Source: an uncultured Saprospiraceae bacterium
GTDB lineage: Bacteria; Bacteroidota; Bacteroidia; Chitinophagales; Saprospiraceae
Assembly (NCBI GenBank): GCA_937981555.1
Contig: CALJOK010000057.1
Location: 1 to 64,000 of the forward strand
Reading direction: 5' to 3'
Length of the DNA stretch: 64,000 bases
Both the position numbers and the translations under genes were made by a program. Positions 8,751-16,714 of this stretch are shown one piece after another. How positions within the stretch are numbered: position 1 is the stretch's first letter; each line of letters opens with the position of its first letter. The notes under the pieces are model-generated. The model searched no databases. It was given only the letters and a program-made list of their open reading frames with translations, and was not told where the DNA came from.

Positions 8751-9398
8751 TTATTTATGATTTTTTATAATTTTTTTTGCTACATCAATAAACTCATCTT
8801 GAGAAAATGAAATTTCATTTGAGAAATCAATGTCACATTCTTTTCCTTCAAACCAAATCAATCTCGCTCCTTCATGTTCTTTATATAAGTATCCAAATTC
8901 AGCATTAATTTTTGCACAGAATGATTTAAAGAATTGGTTAATTGAAGTTGATTCTCGAATAAGCCTGCTCATATCTGATGAAACAGCCGTAAATGAAAAC
9001 TGAATTTCATTAGGGGTTTTGTCTTTGATACCCAAGTCAAAGGATCCAATTTCAAATTTTTTATTTATATAAAATGGAGGCTTCCAAGTATCTTTGTTAT
9101 TGGGGATTATTTTTTGTTCAGATTTGGAATGGATATAATTTAATATTTTATCATCTGGAAAAAAACGAAGTGAGCAAGATAAACTAAATTTTCTGTTTAG
9201 AACATCTTCTAAATCTTCTCTTTGGGATTGAACTTCTCCTTGAAAAGAATGGGAATAAAACTTTCTCACAAAATAAAACTTGTCGTTTTTATATTCAATA
9301 TGATTTTCATTCATTGAACAATTCTCCGAAATAAATTTTAACGTATCTCTGAGTTTATTTTTTTTTACATAAATATTATAACTGAAGTTTAGCCCCAT
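8751..9398 (-). CDS. Uncharacterised 215-residue protein
   Basis: I do not recognise this family. The protein is soluble, with no signal peptide or membrane segment, and is rich in Lys, Phe, Ser and Glu. It has an N-terminal beta segment (MGLNFSYNIYVKK), a predicted helical segment near residues 145-165 (SRLIRESTSINQFFKSF) and a C-terminal helix (DEFIDVAKKIIKN). Size, solitary position and the ligand-like sandwich arrangement recall orphan immunity or accessory proteins, but nothing in the sequence proves this. A TATATTTG box lies about 30 bp upstream of its start, so it probably has its own promoter. Confidence 0.7.
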   Translation of the reverse strand: MGLNFSYNIYVKKNKLRDTLKFISENCSMNENHIEYKNDKFYFVRKFYSHSFQGEVQSQREDLEDVLNRKFSLSCSLRFFPDDKILNYIHSKSEQKIIPNNKDTWKPPFYINKKFEIGSFDLGIKDKTPNEIQFSFTAVSSDMSRLIRESTSINQFFKSFCAKINAEFGYLYKEHEGARLIWFEGKECDIDFSNEISFSQDEFIDVAKKIIKNHK

Positions 9399-9426
9399 TT
9401 TTATATTTTTAGTTCTCTTGAAAAGG

Positions 9427-9434
9427 CAAATATA
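9427..9434 (-). promoter_or_regulatory. Bacteroidota -7 box upstream of the uncharacterised gene
   Basis: The minus strand reads TATATTTG, a perfect match to the TAnnTTTG -7 element of Bacteroidota promoters, about 28 nt upstream of the ATG at 9398. This predicts a leader of about 20-25 nt. Confidence 0.5.
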
Positions 9435-9452
9435 AATGTTTAAATACCATTA

Positions 9453-9842
9453 CTAACTGGTAATCTCAATAAAATTATCTTCAGGATCGAGCACCACACT
9501 TTCATAATATCCATCACCAGTTGTTCTTGGTTCGCCCTGAATAGTAAAACCATCCTCTCGTAATTTCTCTGTCAAAGCATTTACTTTTTCCTTAGAACCT
9601 ACACATACCGCAAAGTGAATGATGCCTAAATATTGATTGATTTTTTCATTTTTATTAATTGGAATATCTGGTCGATGCATTAATTCTAAGCGACAGCCTT
9701 CCTCAAAAGAAAGAAAATAGGAGGTGAAATTTTTAGTGGGGTTATGGTATTTTTCACCAGCGGAGGCATTGAAATATTTTTGATAAAAATCTTTCATCTT
9801 TTCCAAGTCATTTACCCAAATTGCTAAATGTTCAATTTTCAT
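9453..9842 (-). CDS. VOC-family (glyoxalase/dioxygenase fold) metalloprotein
   Basis: A 129-residue single-module vicinal-oxygen-chelate protein. Two beta-alpha-beta-beta-beta units are visible: IEHLAIWVNDLEKMKDFYQ at the N-terminus and IIHFAVCVGSKEKVNALTE in the middle. Candidate metal ligands sit in the expected places: His5 (EHLA), Glu in RLELMH, His in GIIHFAV, and the Glu of the C-terminal FIEIT strand. The family includes lactoylglutathione lyases, fosfomycin-resistance enzymes and extradiol dioxygenases. The sequence is closest in style to small glyoxalase-like proteins, but the substrate cannot be assigned. It stands between an unknown gene and the divergent lipoprotein gene. Confidence 0.85.
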   Translation of the reverse strand: MKIEHLAIWVNDLEKMKDFYQKYFNASAGEKYHNPTKNFTSYFLSFEEGCRLELMHRPDIPINKNEKINQYLGIIHFAVCVGSKEKVNALTEKLREDGFTIQGEPRTTGDGYYESVVLDPEDNFIEITS

Positions 9843-9958
9843 TTTTTAGAATTTTTTTTATAAAACTATGCATCATTTATCTTAAATCTTATCTTGTGCG
9901 ACTTAATTAGTATTAAGCTTAAATCTAATTCTTAAATATTTTAAAACTTATTTTCACA

Positions 9959-10507
9959 ATGGTAAAAATAAAATCACAGATCCTAAAAAAATCTGTAAAA
10001 AACCTTAAAATAGCTACGATGGTAATCGGTAGTGCATTTATTATGACTGGATTGGTATCTTCTTGTGGTGATAACACAGAATATGCAACAGTAGAAGTGT
10101 TGGATCCAACTCAAGGAGTCATCACGGAAGTTAAAGAAATGCAAAAAGATTTATTTAAAATCACCGACGAAAAAGTGGTAGCTACGAAAGATGATTCGCG
10201 AATTATTGCTGAATATCTGGATGGTCAAAGAGACACTTTTACATTGGCAGAAGCTCAATTAGTAGATGCTGAAAATCCAACTCGACGAAGTTCGATGAGT
10301 GGTGTATTGATGGGAGGAATGATGGGATATATGATGGGAAAAAGTATGAGTACTCCTGTTTCTAAGTCTGCTTATGCTAGCAATAGTGCTTATGCAAAAA
10401 GTAATACTTCAACTACTAGCTTAAAATCTTCTGCAAAAAGAACAACAGTTAGTAAACCTAAATCTGGATTTGGTTCTTCAAAATCATCTAGATCTTATGG
10501 TGGATAG
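9959..10507 (+). CDS. YgiB/UPF0323-like small lipoprotein ending in Gly-Gly
   Basis: A 182-residue exported lipoprotein. A basic N-terminus (about residues 1-18) is followed by a hydrophobic segment and a lipobox-like Ser-Ser-Cys at Cys36. The mature part has a Gly/Met-rich segment (SGVLMGGMMGYMMGKSM, about 115-131), then a Ser/Lys-rich, probably disordered tail ending SSRSYGG. Layout and context match the YgiB/YjfM (DUF1190) and UPF0323 lipoproteins, which neighbour YgiC/YjfC ATP-grasp proteins in other bacteria. From memory, E. coli YgiB also ends in Arg-Ser-x-Gly-Gly. The stop codon lies 11 bp inside the next gene, which encodes such a ligase, so the two are co-translated. The conserved free Gly-Gly end makes it a candidate ligase substrate (inference). 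Confidence 0.8.
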   Translation: MVKIKSQILKKSVKNLKIATMVIGSAFIMTGLVSSCGDNTEYATVEVLDPTQGVITEVKEMQKDLFKITDEKVVATKDDSRIIAEYLDGQRDTFTLAEAQLVDAENPTRRSSMSGVLMGGMMGYMMGKSMSTPVSKSAYASNSAYAKSNTSTTSLKSSAKRTTVSKPKSGFGSSKSSRSYGG

Positions 10508-11669
10508 AATTATCAAGTTGCCAGGGCGAGCTGAAAAAACGATTAGAGATAAAGGATATGCTTGGTTTATAGATGGGGAGAATGATGAATATTTAACGGA
10601 TGATGCGATTTTAATTAGTCAAGCTGAAACCGATAAATTAGTTGCCGCCTCTGAAGCCTGTTTTGTCCTTTACGAAAAAGCGCTAGACCATATTTCAAAA
10701 AATGATTTATGGTCTAGGCTTGGTTTGCCTCCCGAAATTATTCCTTTGATTCATCATGATATGAAGCGGAATTTGCCACACATCATTGGTCGATTAGACT
10801 TCGCTGGTGGACTAGAACAAATGCCAACGAAGTTGATTGAATTCAATGCAGATACCAATACGATCATGCCGGAATCTGCTTTGTTTCAATCGTGGATGTA
10901 CGAGCCCGTCAAAAAAGATTACAAAGGACAGTTTAATTATTTGCACAAAGATTTAGTGAAAACATTTATTGATCTGAAACAGCAGTTTCCAGATCGACCT
11001 GCAACTTTATTATTGAGTTCGTTAGGACATGTGGAAGATCGATTGAATCTAAATGTAATTTATAAAGCAGCTGTGGAAGCTGGGTTTGAGGTGGAGTATG
11101 CTGATTTAGAAAAAGTAGTTTTTGGCGACGATGGTGTTTTTCTTCATGCGCCAGATGGCTACAAGCAATACTTCTTTTTCTTCAAATTGATTCCATGGGA
11201 ATTCATCATGTTTGAAGAACCTGACTTAATGAAAATCTTAGTTGATCTTTCGATTAATCATGATTTGATTATTTTGAATCCATCATACAGTATCGTTTTT
11301 CAAGCAAAACATATTATGTCGATTATGTATGAAATGTTTCCCGAAAATGATTTGTTGTTGCCAACTTATGATAGCAAAAATTTCCTCAAGGGAAAACAAT
11401 ATGTTCGCAAAGGTAACTTTGGACGCTTAGGAGAAAATATAAAAATAGTGGATCCTTCTGGTGAAACGATTGCGAAGACAAAAGGTGACTTTGGCGATTT
11501 TACAAAAATCTTTCAAGAGTTTGCCGAAATGTATGCGGATGAAGATGGAGACATTTATCAACCAAGTATGTTTTTGGTGGATGGGAGAGCGAGTTGTATT
11601 TCGTTTCGAAGAAGAGATGATTTAATCATTGATGATGATGCGGAATTTGTACCGCATGTGATCTTTTAA
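10497..11669 (+). CDS. Glutathionylspermidine synthase-type ATP-grasp ligase (YgiC/YjfC family)
   Basis: I chose the ATG at 10497 (MVDRIIKLPGRAEKTIRDKG, 390 residues) rather than the in-frame ATG at 10470, because it begins at the conserved family N-terminus; it overlaps the lipoprotein gene by 11 bp. The C-terminal ATP-grasp fold shows LLPTYDSKNFLKGKQYVRK, FGRLGENI and the closing QPSMFLVDGRASCISFRRRD...FVPHVIF. The synthetase domain of E. coli Gsp joins the glycine carboxylate of glutathione to spermidine. YgiC/YjfC relatives lack the amidase half, and their acceptor is unknown. Nearby SpeD and a spermidine-synthase-like gene support a polyamine substrate. The preceding lipoprotein, which ends in Gly-Gly, could be the carboxyl acceptor (inference). 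Confidence 0.9.
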   Translation: MVDRIIKLPGRAEKTIRDKGYAWFIDGENDEYLTDDAILISQAETDKLVAASEACFVLYEKALDHISKNDLWSRLGLPPEIIPLIHHDMKRNLPHIIGRLDFAGGLEQMPTKLIEFNADTNTIMPESALFQSWMYEPVKKDYKGQFNYLHKDLVKTFIDLKQQFPDRPATLLLSSLGHVEDRLNLNVIYKAAVEAGFEVEYADLEKVVFGDDGVFLHAPDGYKQYFFFFKLIPWEFIMFEEPDLMKILVDLSINHDLIILNPSYSIVFQAKHIMSIMYEMFPENDLLLPTYDSKNFLKGKQYVRKGNFGRLGENIKIVDPSGETIAKTKGDFGDFTKIFQEFAEMYADEDGDIYQPSMFLVDGRASCISFRRRDDLIIDDDAEFVPHVIF

Positions 11670-11704
11670 AAACAAGTCTCTGCCATTTTTTTAGCTGACC
11701 TATG

Positions 11705-11878
11705 AACACGTGGTGATCTGCTTTAGCTGATCTGAAAAAAAGAGCGCAGCGAATTTTTTCCAAATAATTTCGAAAAAGAAAATCTATCAAATTGCACAAG
11801 AATAAATAAGTCTTGTGCAATTTTTTTTAATTGTTCCGCTCTTTTTTTAGGTCAGCTAAAGCAGACCACCACGTGTTT
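11705..11878. repeat. Inverted-repeat element, copy A
   Basis: Left arm (about 11705-11746) and right arm (about 11837-11878) are about 42-nt near-perfect inverted repeats. The arm begins AACACGTGGTG, continues TCTGCTTTAGCTGA, then an A-run and AGAGCG; only three positions differ between the arms. The same arm recurs at 18.0-18.2 kb and 38.05-38.16 kb. The element fills the gap between the convergent ligase and speD genes and ends at the speD stop codon. A partial extra copy of the inner motif (TTAGCTGACCT) sits at 11691-11701. A normal terminator hairpin lies in the middle. No transposase is present. It may be a non-autonomous mobile element or a transcription-boundary element. Confidence 0.8.
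11790..11829. terminator. Terminator inside repeat element A
   Basis: A perfect 12-bp stem AATTGCACAAGA / TCTTGTGCAATT with a 9-nt loop, followed by a run of eight T on the plus strand. It should end transcription of the lipoprotein-ligase operon, and its A-rich left side could also serve speD on the other strand. Confidence 0.85.
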
Positions 11879-12258
11879 TAAATGCTACTTGCTATTTGGT
11901 TGACGATTGCTAGATTTCCCCGATCATGAGAATTCACCACTTCCTTTTTCGCCTCCAAAATCTCTCTCAAATAATCGCAAGCTCCTCGCACATCCATTTC
12001 TAAATTACAAGTAAAAATATCAATCGCTGCAAAATCATACTCTGGCCAAGTATGAATATTAATATGACTTTCCTCAATCACAATCGTACCTGAAACGCCA
12101 TGAGGTGAAAATTGATGAAAATATTGTTGAACCATCGTAGCATTTGCTCTATTCGCAGCCTCGACCATTACCTTTTCAATAAAACTGACATCATTTAAAA
12201 ACGTCTTTTTGCAGCCATATAATTCTAGCATCGTTTGCCTTCCCAGTATTTGTTTCAT
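11878..12258 (-). CDS. speD: S-adenosylmethionine decarboxylase proenzyme
   Basis: A 126-residue bacterial class I SpeD of normal length. The self-cleavage and active-site block is clear: IEESHINIHTWPEYDFAAID around Ser64, the residue that becomes the catalytic pyruvoyl group after cleavage between Glu63 and Ser64, with His69 and Cys84 (FTC) as the conserved processing and catalytic residues. The enzyme makes decarboxylated SAM, the aminopropyl donor for spermidine. It converges on the ATP-grasp ligase gene and is separated from it only by repeat element A. Together with the membrane-fused aminopropyltransferase it forms a polyamine neighbourhood. Confidence 0.97.
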   Translation of the reverse strand: MKQILGRQTMLELYGCKKTFLNDVSFIEKVMVEAANRANATMVQQYFHQFSPHGVSGTIVIEESHINIHTWPEYDFAAIDIFTCNLEMDVRGACDYLREILEAKKEVVNSHDRGNLAIVNQIASSI

Positions 12259-12420
12259 GTTTGAATTCTAAGTTGTTAATTTTCTGAAGGGTAAAGGTAT
12301 TAATTATCTTTTTCTAAACTCAGCACAGATTCTTAAATAATCTTCATCGCATAAGAAATAAAAAAACATCTAAACTAAATAACTTAACATATTTAGTTCG
12401 TTCTTAACCATCAATTTAGC

Positions 12421-12428
12421 TACCTTTG
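12421..12428 (+). promoter_or_regulatory. -7 box upstream of the SNF2 helicase gene
   Basis: TACCTTTG matches TAnnTTTG and lies 38 nt before the ATG at 12466, predicting a leader of about 30 nt. A T-rich TTCGTT element sits about 25 bp further upstream as a possible -33 region. Confidence 0.6.
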
Positions 12429-12465
12429 CGAATTACCCGAAATACAAGAAAAATAGAGGCATTTT

Positions 12466-15400
12466 ATGATTGCAACGGAAGAAATGAAGCAATTTAAGAA
12501 GGATTATAAAGAATTAAATGAGGCACAGAAAAATGTGCTAAAAATCCTTTCGATTGCGTATGAATATTTGAAAATTGAGGAACTTCGATCTTGCCTCAAC
12601 CATTGTCGCATCACCGATGCACATGGTAATTATTTTAAAAACGAAGAAGTTTTATTACAGTTTTTGGAATTAATGGAGAGTAAAGGATTCGTCCATGTTT
12701 TTGAAGATGAAGAAGGAGACACCCAAGTAGAATGTACTCGCTCGATGATTGAAGTCGTGATGCGATTTGCGGTGATCGATCATTCGTTTGATTTTTTTGT
12801 AAAAAATATCAAAGACCTTTTTCCATTCCGAGGATGGTACGGCCAATTGAAAGGCTTTCATCGTTCGGTTCGAGAAATGCGAATTGCTCTCTATCAAGGT
12901 AGATGGGAAACCTTTAATTCAGTCTACACTTACGCGACCAATCACCACAAAGAACAACTCGTTGATTTTGATTTATTTCATCAATTATTTGATGATCCAT
13001 TTGACCATCGTTGGTTGAGTACTTTTCATTTGAGTATCCAAATAGAAGTTGTAAAGGTATTGTTATTTGATGCTTTGAAAAAACTTGCTCCTATTGATTC
13101 GTATTTGGATTTTTTAAAAAAACACCCAAATCTCAAAGACCAAGAGGACGACATCAATCCATATTTAGATTTACTGGTGACTGGACTTTTGTTGCAGGGG
13201 AATATTAAAGAAGCTCAATCTTACGCAAAGATAAAAGATATGGAAATGTCTTTTTTGATGCGACAAGGTTGGATTGATTTTTTGAGAAAAAGAAATAATG
13301 AAAGCCTCTATAATTATGCTCATGCATTAAAAATTTATAGAAAAACATGGGCACATCGAGAATCTTATTTTCAAGATATTAGTGGCATTTTCCATCTTTT
13401 AGCATTACTCAAAAAACAAGACCCAACAAGTTTATCACATATTGAAGAATGCGCTTTTCAAACTCGAAAGAGTGAATTTAAAGTTCCTTTTCAATGTCTT
13501 CAATCTGCTGCATCTTACTTACAAGGTGAATTGAAACAAGCAAATACTTTACTCAATAATGTAAAAATTAAATCGACTTTAAGTTTGTTTTTTTACGTTT
13601 TGGTCAGTCGATGGAATCAAAAAAATATTGACGAGACGTGGATTGAAGAATTAGAGCAATTACTTTTACCTGCGAAAAAAAATGGTTTCGTTTGGTTCGA
13701 ATTACAAATTGCAGGACTACTCGCAGAGCTTGAATTAAGTGAAGAAAAAACAAAAAAATATACTCAACTCACTCAACAATTAGAAGAGCAAACTGGCATG
13801 GAGACGATCTTTTCTATGGTAAAAGTAACGGAACGTTGGGAGCACTCACTCGACTTATTGAGCACGATGGGATTGGAAGAAAACTCTTCTAGAAATTCGC
13901 GAGGAAAGAAATCAAGAGTTGCTTGGTTTGTAGATTTTGATCGAAAAGAAATTCAACCCAAATTACAAGTTTTAGGAGGTGATGGAATGTGGAGTAAAGG
14001 GCGGAATATTAGTCTGAAGAAAATCTCCATGTTAGATGTAGATGGTTTGACTAACGATGATCATCGTGTGGTCAAAGCAATCAAATCATTTCAATATGGG
14101 TACAATGCAACTGCTAATTATGAAATAGATTTTGATGAAGCGATCAAAGAATTAGTAGGGCATCCTTATTTGTTTTTAAAAGATTCTCCAGGTGTAGTCG
14201 TGGAGCTTTTGGAAAAAGAACCAGAGCTTTCTGTCGAACCAACTAAGGATGGTTTTGAGATGAGATTCATGCATGATTTTGATACCAAAGGAACAGTTGT
14301 CGTCAAAGAAACACCTACTCGATATATCATCATGAATGTCGAAGAGCGCCACATCAAAATCCAAAAAGCACTCGGAGGTGGTGCATTAAAAATACCAGAA
14401 CAAGCAAAAGGTCAATTGCTCAATGCAATCGGACATGTATCCAAAACGGTGACGGTTCAGTCAGGTTTGGACGAGCACTTGGAAGGTGTGCCGACTGTTG
14501 AAAGTGACGCGTCGATTCATATTCATATGTTGCCAAGCGGTAATGGTTTTAAGATGGAATTTTTCGTCAAACCATTCAAAGATAAACCGCCTTATTTTAA
14601 ACCAGGAGAAGGTCGGAAGAATGTAATTGCAGAGGTAGAAGGCGAGCGAGTTTTGGCGAGAAGAAATATCGAATTGGAAGCAACTAATGCTCAAGCGATT
14701 GAAGATGCTTGTCCTGCATTTGAGTTAGTCCCTTCTCATAATCGAGAATGGTTATTTCCAGATGCACCAAGTTGTTTACAAGTTTTGATGGAAATCGAAC
14801 CTTTGCGGGCCGAAGGAAAATTAATATTGGAACATCCTAAAGGCGAGCAACTTAGACTCACCGGAACAATTGGTTTTGATCAAGTTTCGATGCGAATTCA
14901 GCGAGACAATGATTGGTTTGGTTTGACTGGAAAAGTAAAAGTGAATGACGATTTAGTTATTGATTTTAAAGAATTGTTGAACAAAGTAGAAGGATCAACT
15001 TCGCAATTTATTGAAGTAGGAGAGGGGGAATTTATTGCCTTGACAGAGGCATTGCGTAACCAGATTACTAATATAAATGCCTTGTTAACTGAAACGGATG
15101 GCGAATTGAATTTTCATCCGTTAGCAGCACCAATGATGGAAGAGTTTGCAGGTCATATTCAGGAGTTGGAAGTGGATGCAAATTGGAAAATGCATTTGCA
15201 AAAATTAGATTCCATTCAAGATTTTTCAGCAACTGTTCCAGCGGAATATGAAGCAACTCTGCGAACCTATCAAGAGGAAGGATTTCAATGGCTGTCGCGT
15301 TTAGCTTATTGGGGAGTAGGTGCATGTTTGGCAGATGATATGGGATTGGGAAAAACGATTCAAGCTTTGGCAGTCTTAGTTGACCGAGCAAAAGATGGAC

Positions 15401-16629
15401 CAGCAATGGTGATAGCGCCAGCTTCGGTTTGTAGAAATTGGTTACGAGAAACGGAAAAATTTGCTCCAACTTTAAACCCAGTTTTGTTTGGACAAGGTGA
15501 CCGGGAAAGTATTGTTAATAATCTTGGCCCTCAAGATTTTTTAATCGTAAGTTATGGACTGTTGCCGCAAGAATCTGAATTATTAGTTTCTAAACAATTC
15601 AATACTATCGTGCTCGATGAAGCGCAAGCAATCAAAAACAGAGCAACCAAACGGTCCCGTGCAGCGATGCAATTAAAAGCTAATTTTAAAATATTAACGA
15701 CAGGAACACCGGTTGAAAATCACTTAGGTGAATTATGGAATTTGTTTAATTTTTTAAACCCAGGGTTACTTGGTGGGCTTCGAAGTTTTCAAGAAAGATT
15801 TGCGATGCCGATCGAAAAAATGCAAGACAAAGAACGTCGAGATCAGTTGCGTCGATTGATTCAACCTTTTATCTTGCGACGTCGGAAAGATGATGTTTTG
15901 AAAGAATTACCAAGCAAAACAGAAATCACTTTGACGGTAGAATTGTCAGAAAAAGAACGAGCATTTTACGAAGCATTACGTCAACAGGCGGTGGAAAATA
16001 TTCAAGATTCAAGCGAAGAAAAAGGAAGTTCGAATATGCAAATTTTGGCAGAAATTATGCGCTTGCGACAAGCAGCTTGTAATCCAAAAATGGTGATGCC
16101 GACTTCAGAAATTCAAAGTTCCAAATTGCAACTGTTTGAAGAAACGATTGATGAATTATTGGAAGGAGGACACAAAGCATTGGTCTTCAGTCAGTTTGTC
16201 AAACACTTAAAGTTAGTGCGAGAATTACTCGACAGGAAAGGAATTAATTATAAATATCTTGACGGTAGCACGCCACTTAAAAAACGAGAAGAAGCCATCA
16301 ACGCTTTCCAAGGAGGAGACGGAGATTTGTTTTTGATTAGTTTAAAAGCAGGTGGTGTAGGGCTGAATTTGACAGCTGCGGATTATGTTTTGCACCTAGA
16401 TCCTTGGTGGAATCCTGCGGTGGAAGATCAAGCATCAGATCGAGCGCATCGTATTGGACAGACTCGTCCGGTGACGATTTTGAGATTAGTTGCAGCAGAT
16501 ACGATTGAAGAAAAGATTGTGAAATTGCATGGACTGAAACGAGATTTGGCGGATAGTTTATTAGAAGGAACAGATTCGACGGGAAGGATGTCTGCACAAC
16601 AGTTGTTGGAGTTGATCAAAGAAGTTTAA
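12466..16629 (+). CDS. SNF2/SWI2-family DNA-dependent ATPase (helicase-like)
   Basis: A 1387-residue protein. The first 900 or so residues have no motif I recognise: mostly helical to about 480, then beta-rich. The SNF2 ATPase fills the C-terminus: Walker A MGLGKT with Lys963, motif Ia VIAPASVCRNWLRE, DEAQ box at 1051-1054, TGTPVENHLGELW, and the helicase-C motifs FSQFVKHL, YLDGSTPLKKR and SDRAHRIGQTRPV (about 1323-1335). Such proteins translocate on double-stranded DNA and remodel protein-DNA complexes. Bacterial members include RapA-like and stand-alone chromosomal forms. No nuclease, methyltransferase or other defence gene is next to it, so I do not call it a defence system. It has its own promoter and a hairpin after the stop. 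Confidence 0.93.
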   Translation: MIATEEMKQFKKDYKELNEAQKNVLKILSIAYEYLKIEELRSCLNHCRITDAHGNYFKNEEVLLQFLELMESKGFVHVFEDEEGDTQVECTRSMIEVVMRFAVIDHSFDFFVKNIKDLFPFRGWYGQLKGFHRSVREMRIALYQGRWETFNSVYTYATNHHKEQLVDFDLFHQLFDDPFDHRWLSTFHLSIQIEVVKVLLFDALKKLAPIDSYLDFLKKHPNLKDQEDDINPYLDLLVTGLLLQGNIKEAQSYAKIKDMEMSFLMRQGWIDFLRKRNNESLYNYAHALKIYRKTWAHRESYFQDISGIFHLLALLKKQDPTSLSHIEECAFQTRKSEFKVPFQCLQSAASYLQGELKQANTLLNNVKIKSTLSLFFYVLVSRWNQKNIDETWIEELEQLLLPAKKNGFVWFELQIAGLLAELELSEEKTKKYTQLTQQLEEQTGMETIFSMVKVTERWEHSLDLLSTMGLEENSSRNSRGKKSRVAWFVDFDRKEIQPKLQVLGGDGMWSKGRNISLKKISMLDVDGLTNDDHRVVKAIKSFQYGYNATANYEIDFDEAIKELVGHPYLFLKDSPGVVVELLEKEPELSVEPTKDGFEMRFMHDFDTKGTVVVKETPTRYIIMNVEERHIKIQKALGGGALKIPEQAKGQLLNAIGHVSKTVTVQSGLDEHLEGVPTVESDASIHIHMLPSGNGFKMEFFVKPFKDKPPYFKPGEGRKNVIAEVEGERVLARRNIELEATNAQAIEDACPAFELVPSHNREWLFPDAPSCLQVLMEIEPLRAEGKLILEHPKGEQLRLTGTIGFDQVSMRIQRDNDWFGLTGKVKVNDDLVIDFKELLNKVEGSTSQFIEVGEGEFIALTEALRNQITNINALLTETDGELNFHPLAAPMMEEFAGHIQELEVDANWKMHLQKLDSIQDFSATVPAEYEATLRTYQEEGFQWLSRLAYWGVGACLADDMGLGKTIQALAVLVDRAKDGPAMVIAPASVCRNWLRETEKFAPTLNPVLFGQGDRESIVNNLGPQDFLIVSYGLLPQESELLVSKQFNTIVLDEAQAIKNRATKRSRAAMQLKANFKILTTGTPVENHLGELWNLFNFLNPGLLGGLRSFQERFAMPIEKMQDKERRDQLRRLIQPFILRRRKDDVLKELPSKTEITLTVELSEKERAFYEALRQQAVENIQDSSEEKGSSNMQILAEIMRLRQAACNPKMVMPTSEIQSSKLQLFEETIDELLEGGHKALVFSQFVKHLKLVRELLDRKGINYKYLDGSTPLKKREEAINAFQGGDGDLFLISLKAGGVGLNLTAADYVLHLDPWWNPAVEDQASDRAHRIGQTRPVTILRLVAADTIEEKIVKLHGLKRDLADSLLEGTDSTGRMSAQQLLELIKEV

Positions 16630-16673
16630 TTAATGATGGATGATTAACTGTGGAGGGTTAACTTCCTCGATTT

Positions 16674-16712
16674 AAAAAACCCACTTACTGAAGGACTGCA
16701 AGTAGGTTTTTA
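16674..16712 (+). terminator. Terminator after the SNF2 gene
   Basis: AAAAACCcACTT pairs imperfectly with AAGTaGGTTTTT around a loop containing GAAGGAC, and the T run follows immediately. It lies 45 bp after the SNF2 stop codon. Confidence 0.6.
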
Positions 16713-16714
16713 AT

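Noticed and set aside
9453-9842. VOC protein as a fosfomycin-resistance enzyme
   Set aside because: Fold and metal ligands fit the whole superfamily. Nothing specific to FosA/FosB is visible and the context gives no support.
11626-11820. Minus-strand frame of 64 codons through repeat element A
   Set aside because: It reads through the inverted-repeat arm and terminator and overlaps the end of the ligase gene. The arm translates similarly (KADHHVFI / KADRYVLL) in all three element copies, which shows repeat, not protein, conservation.
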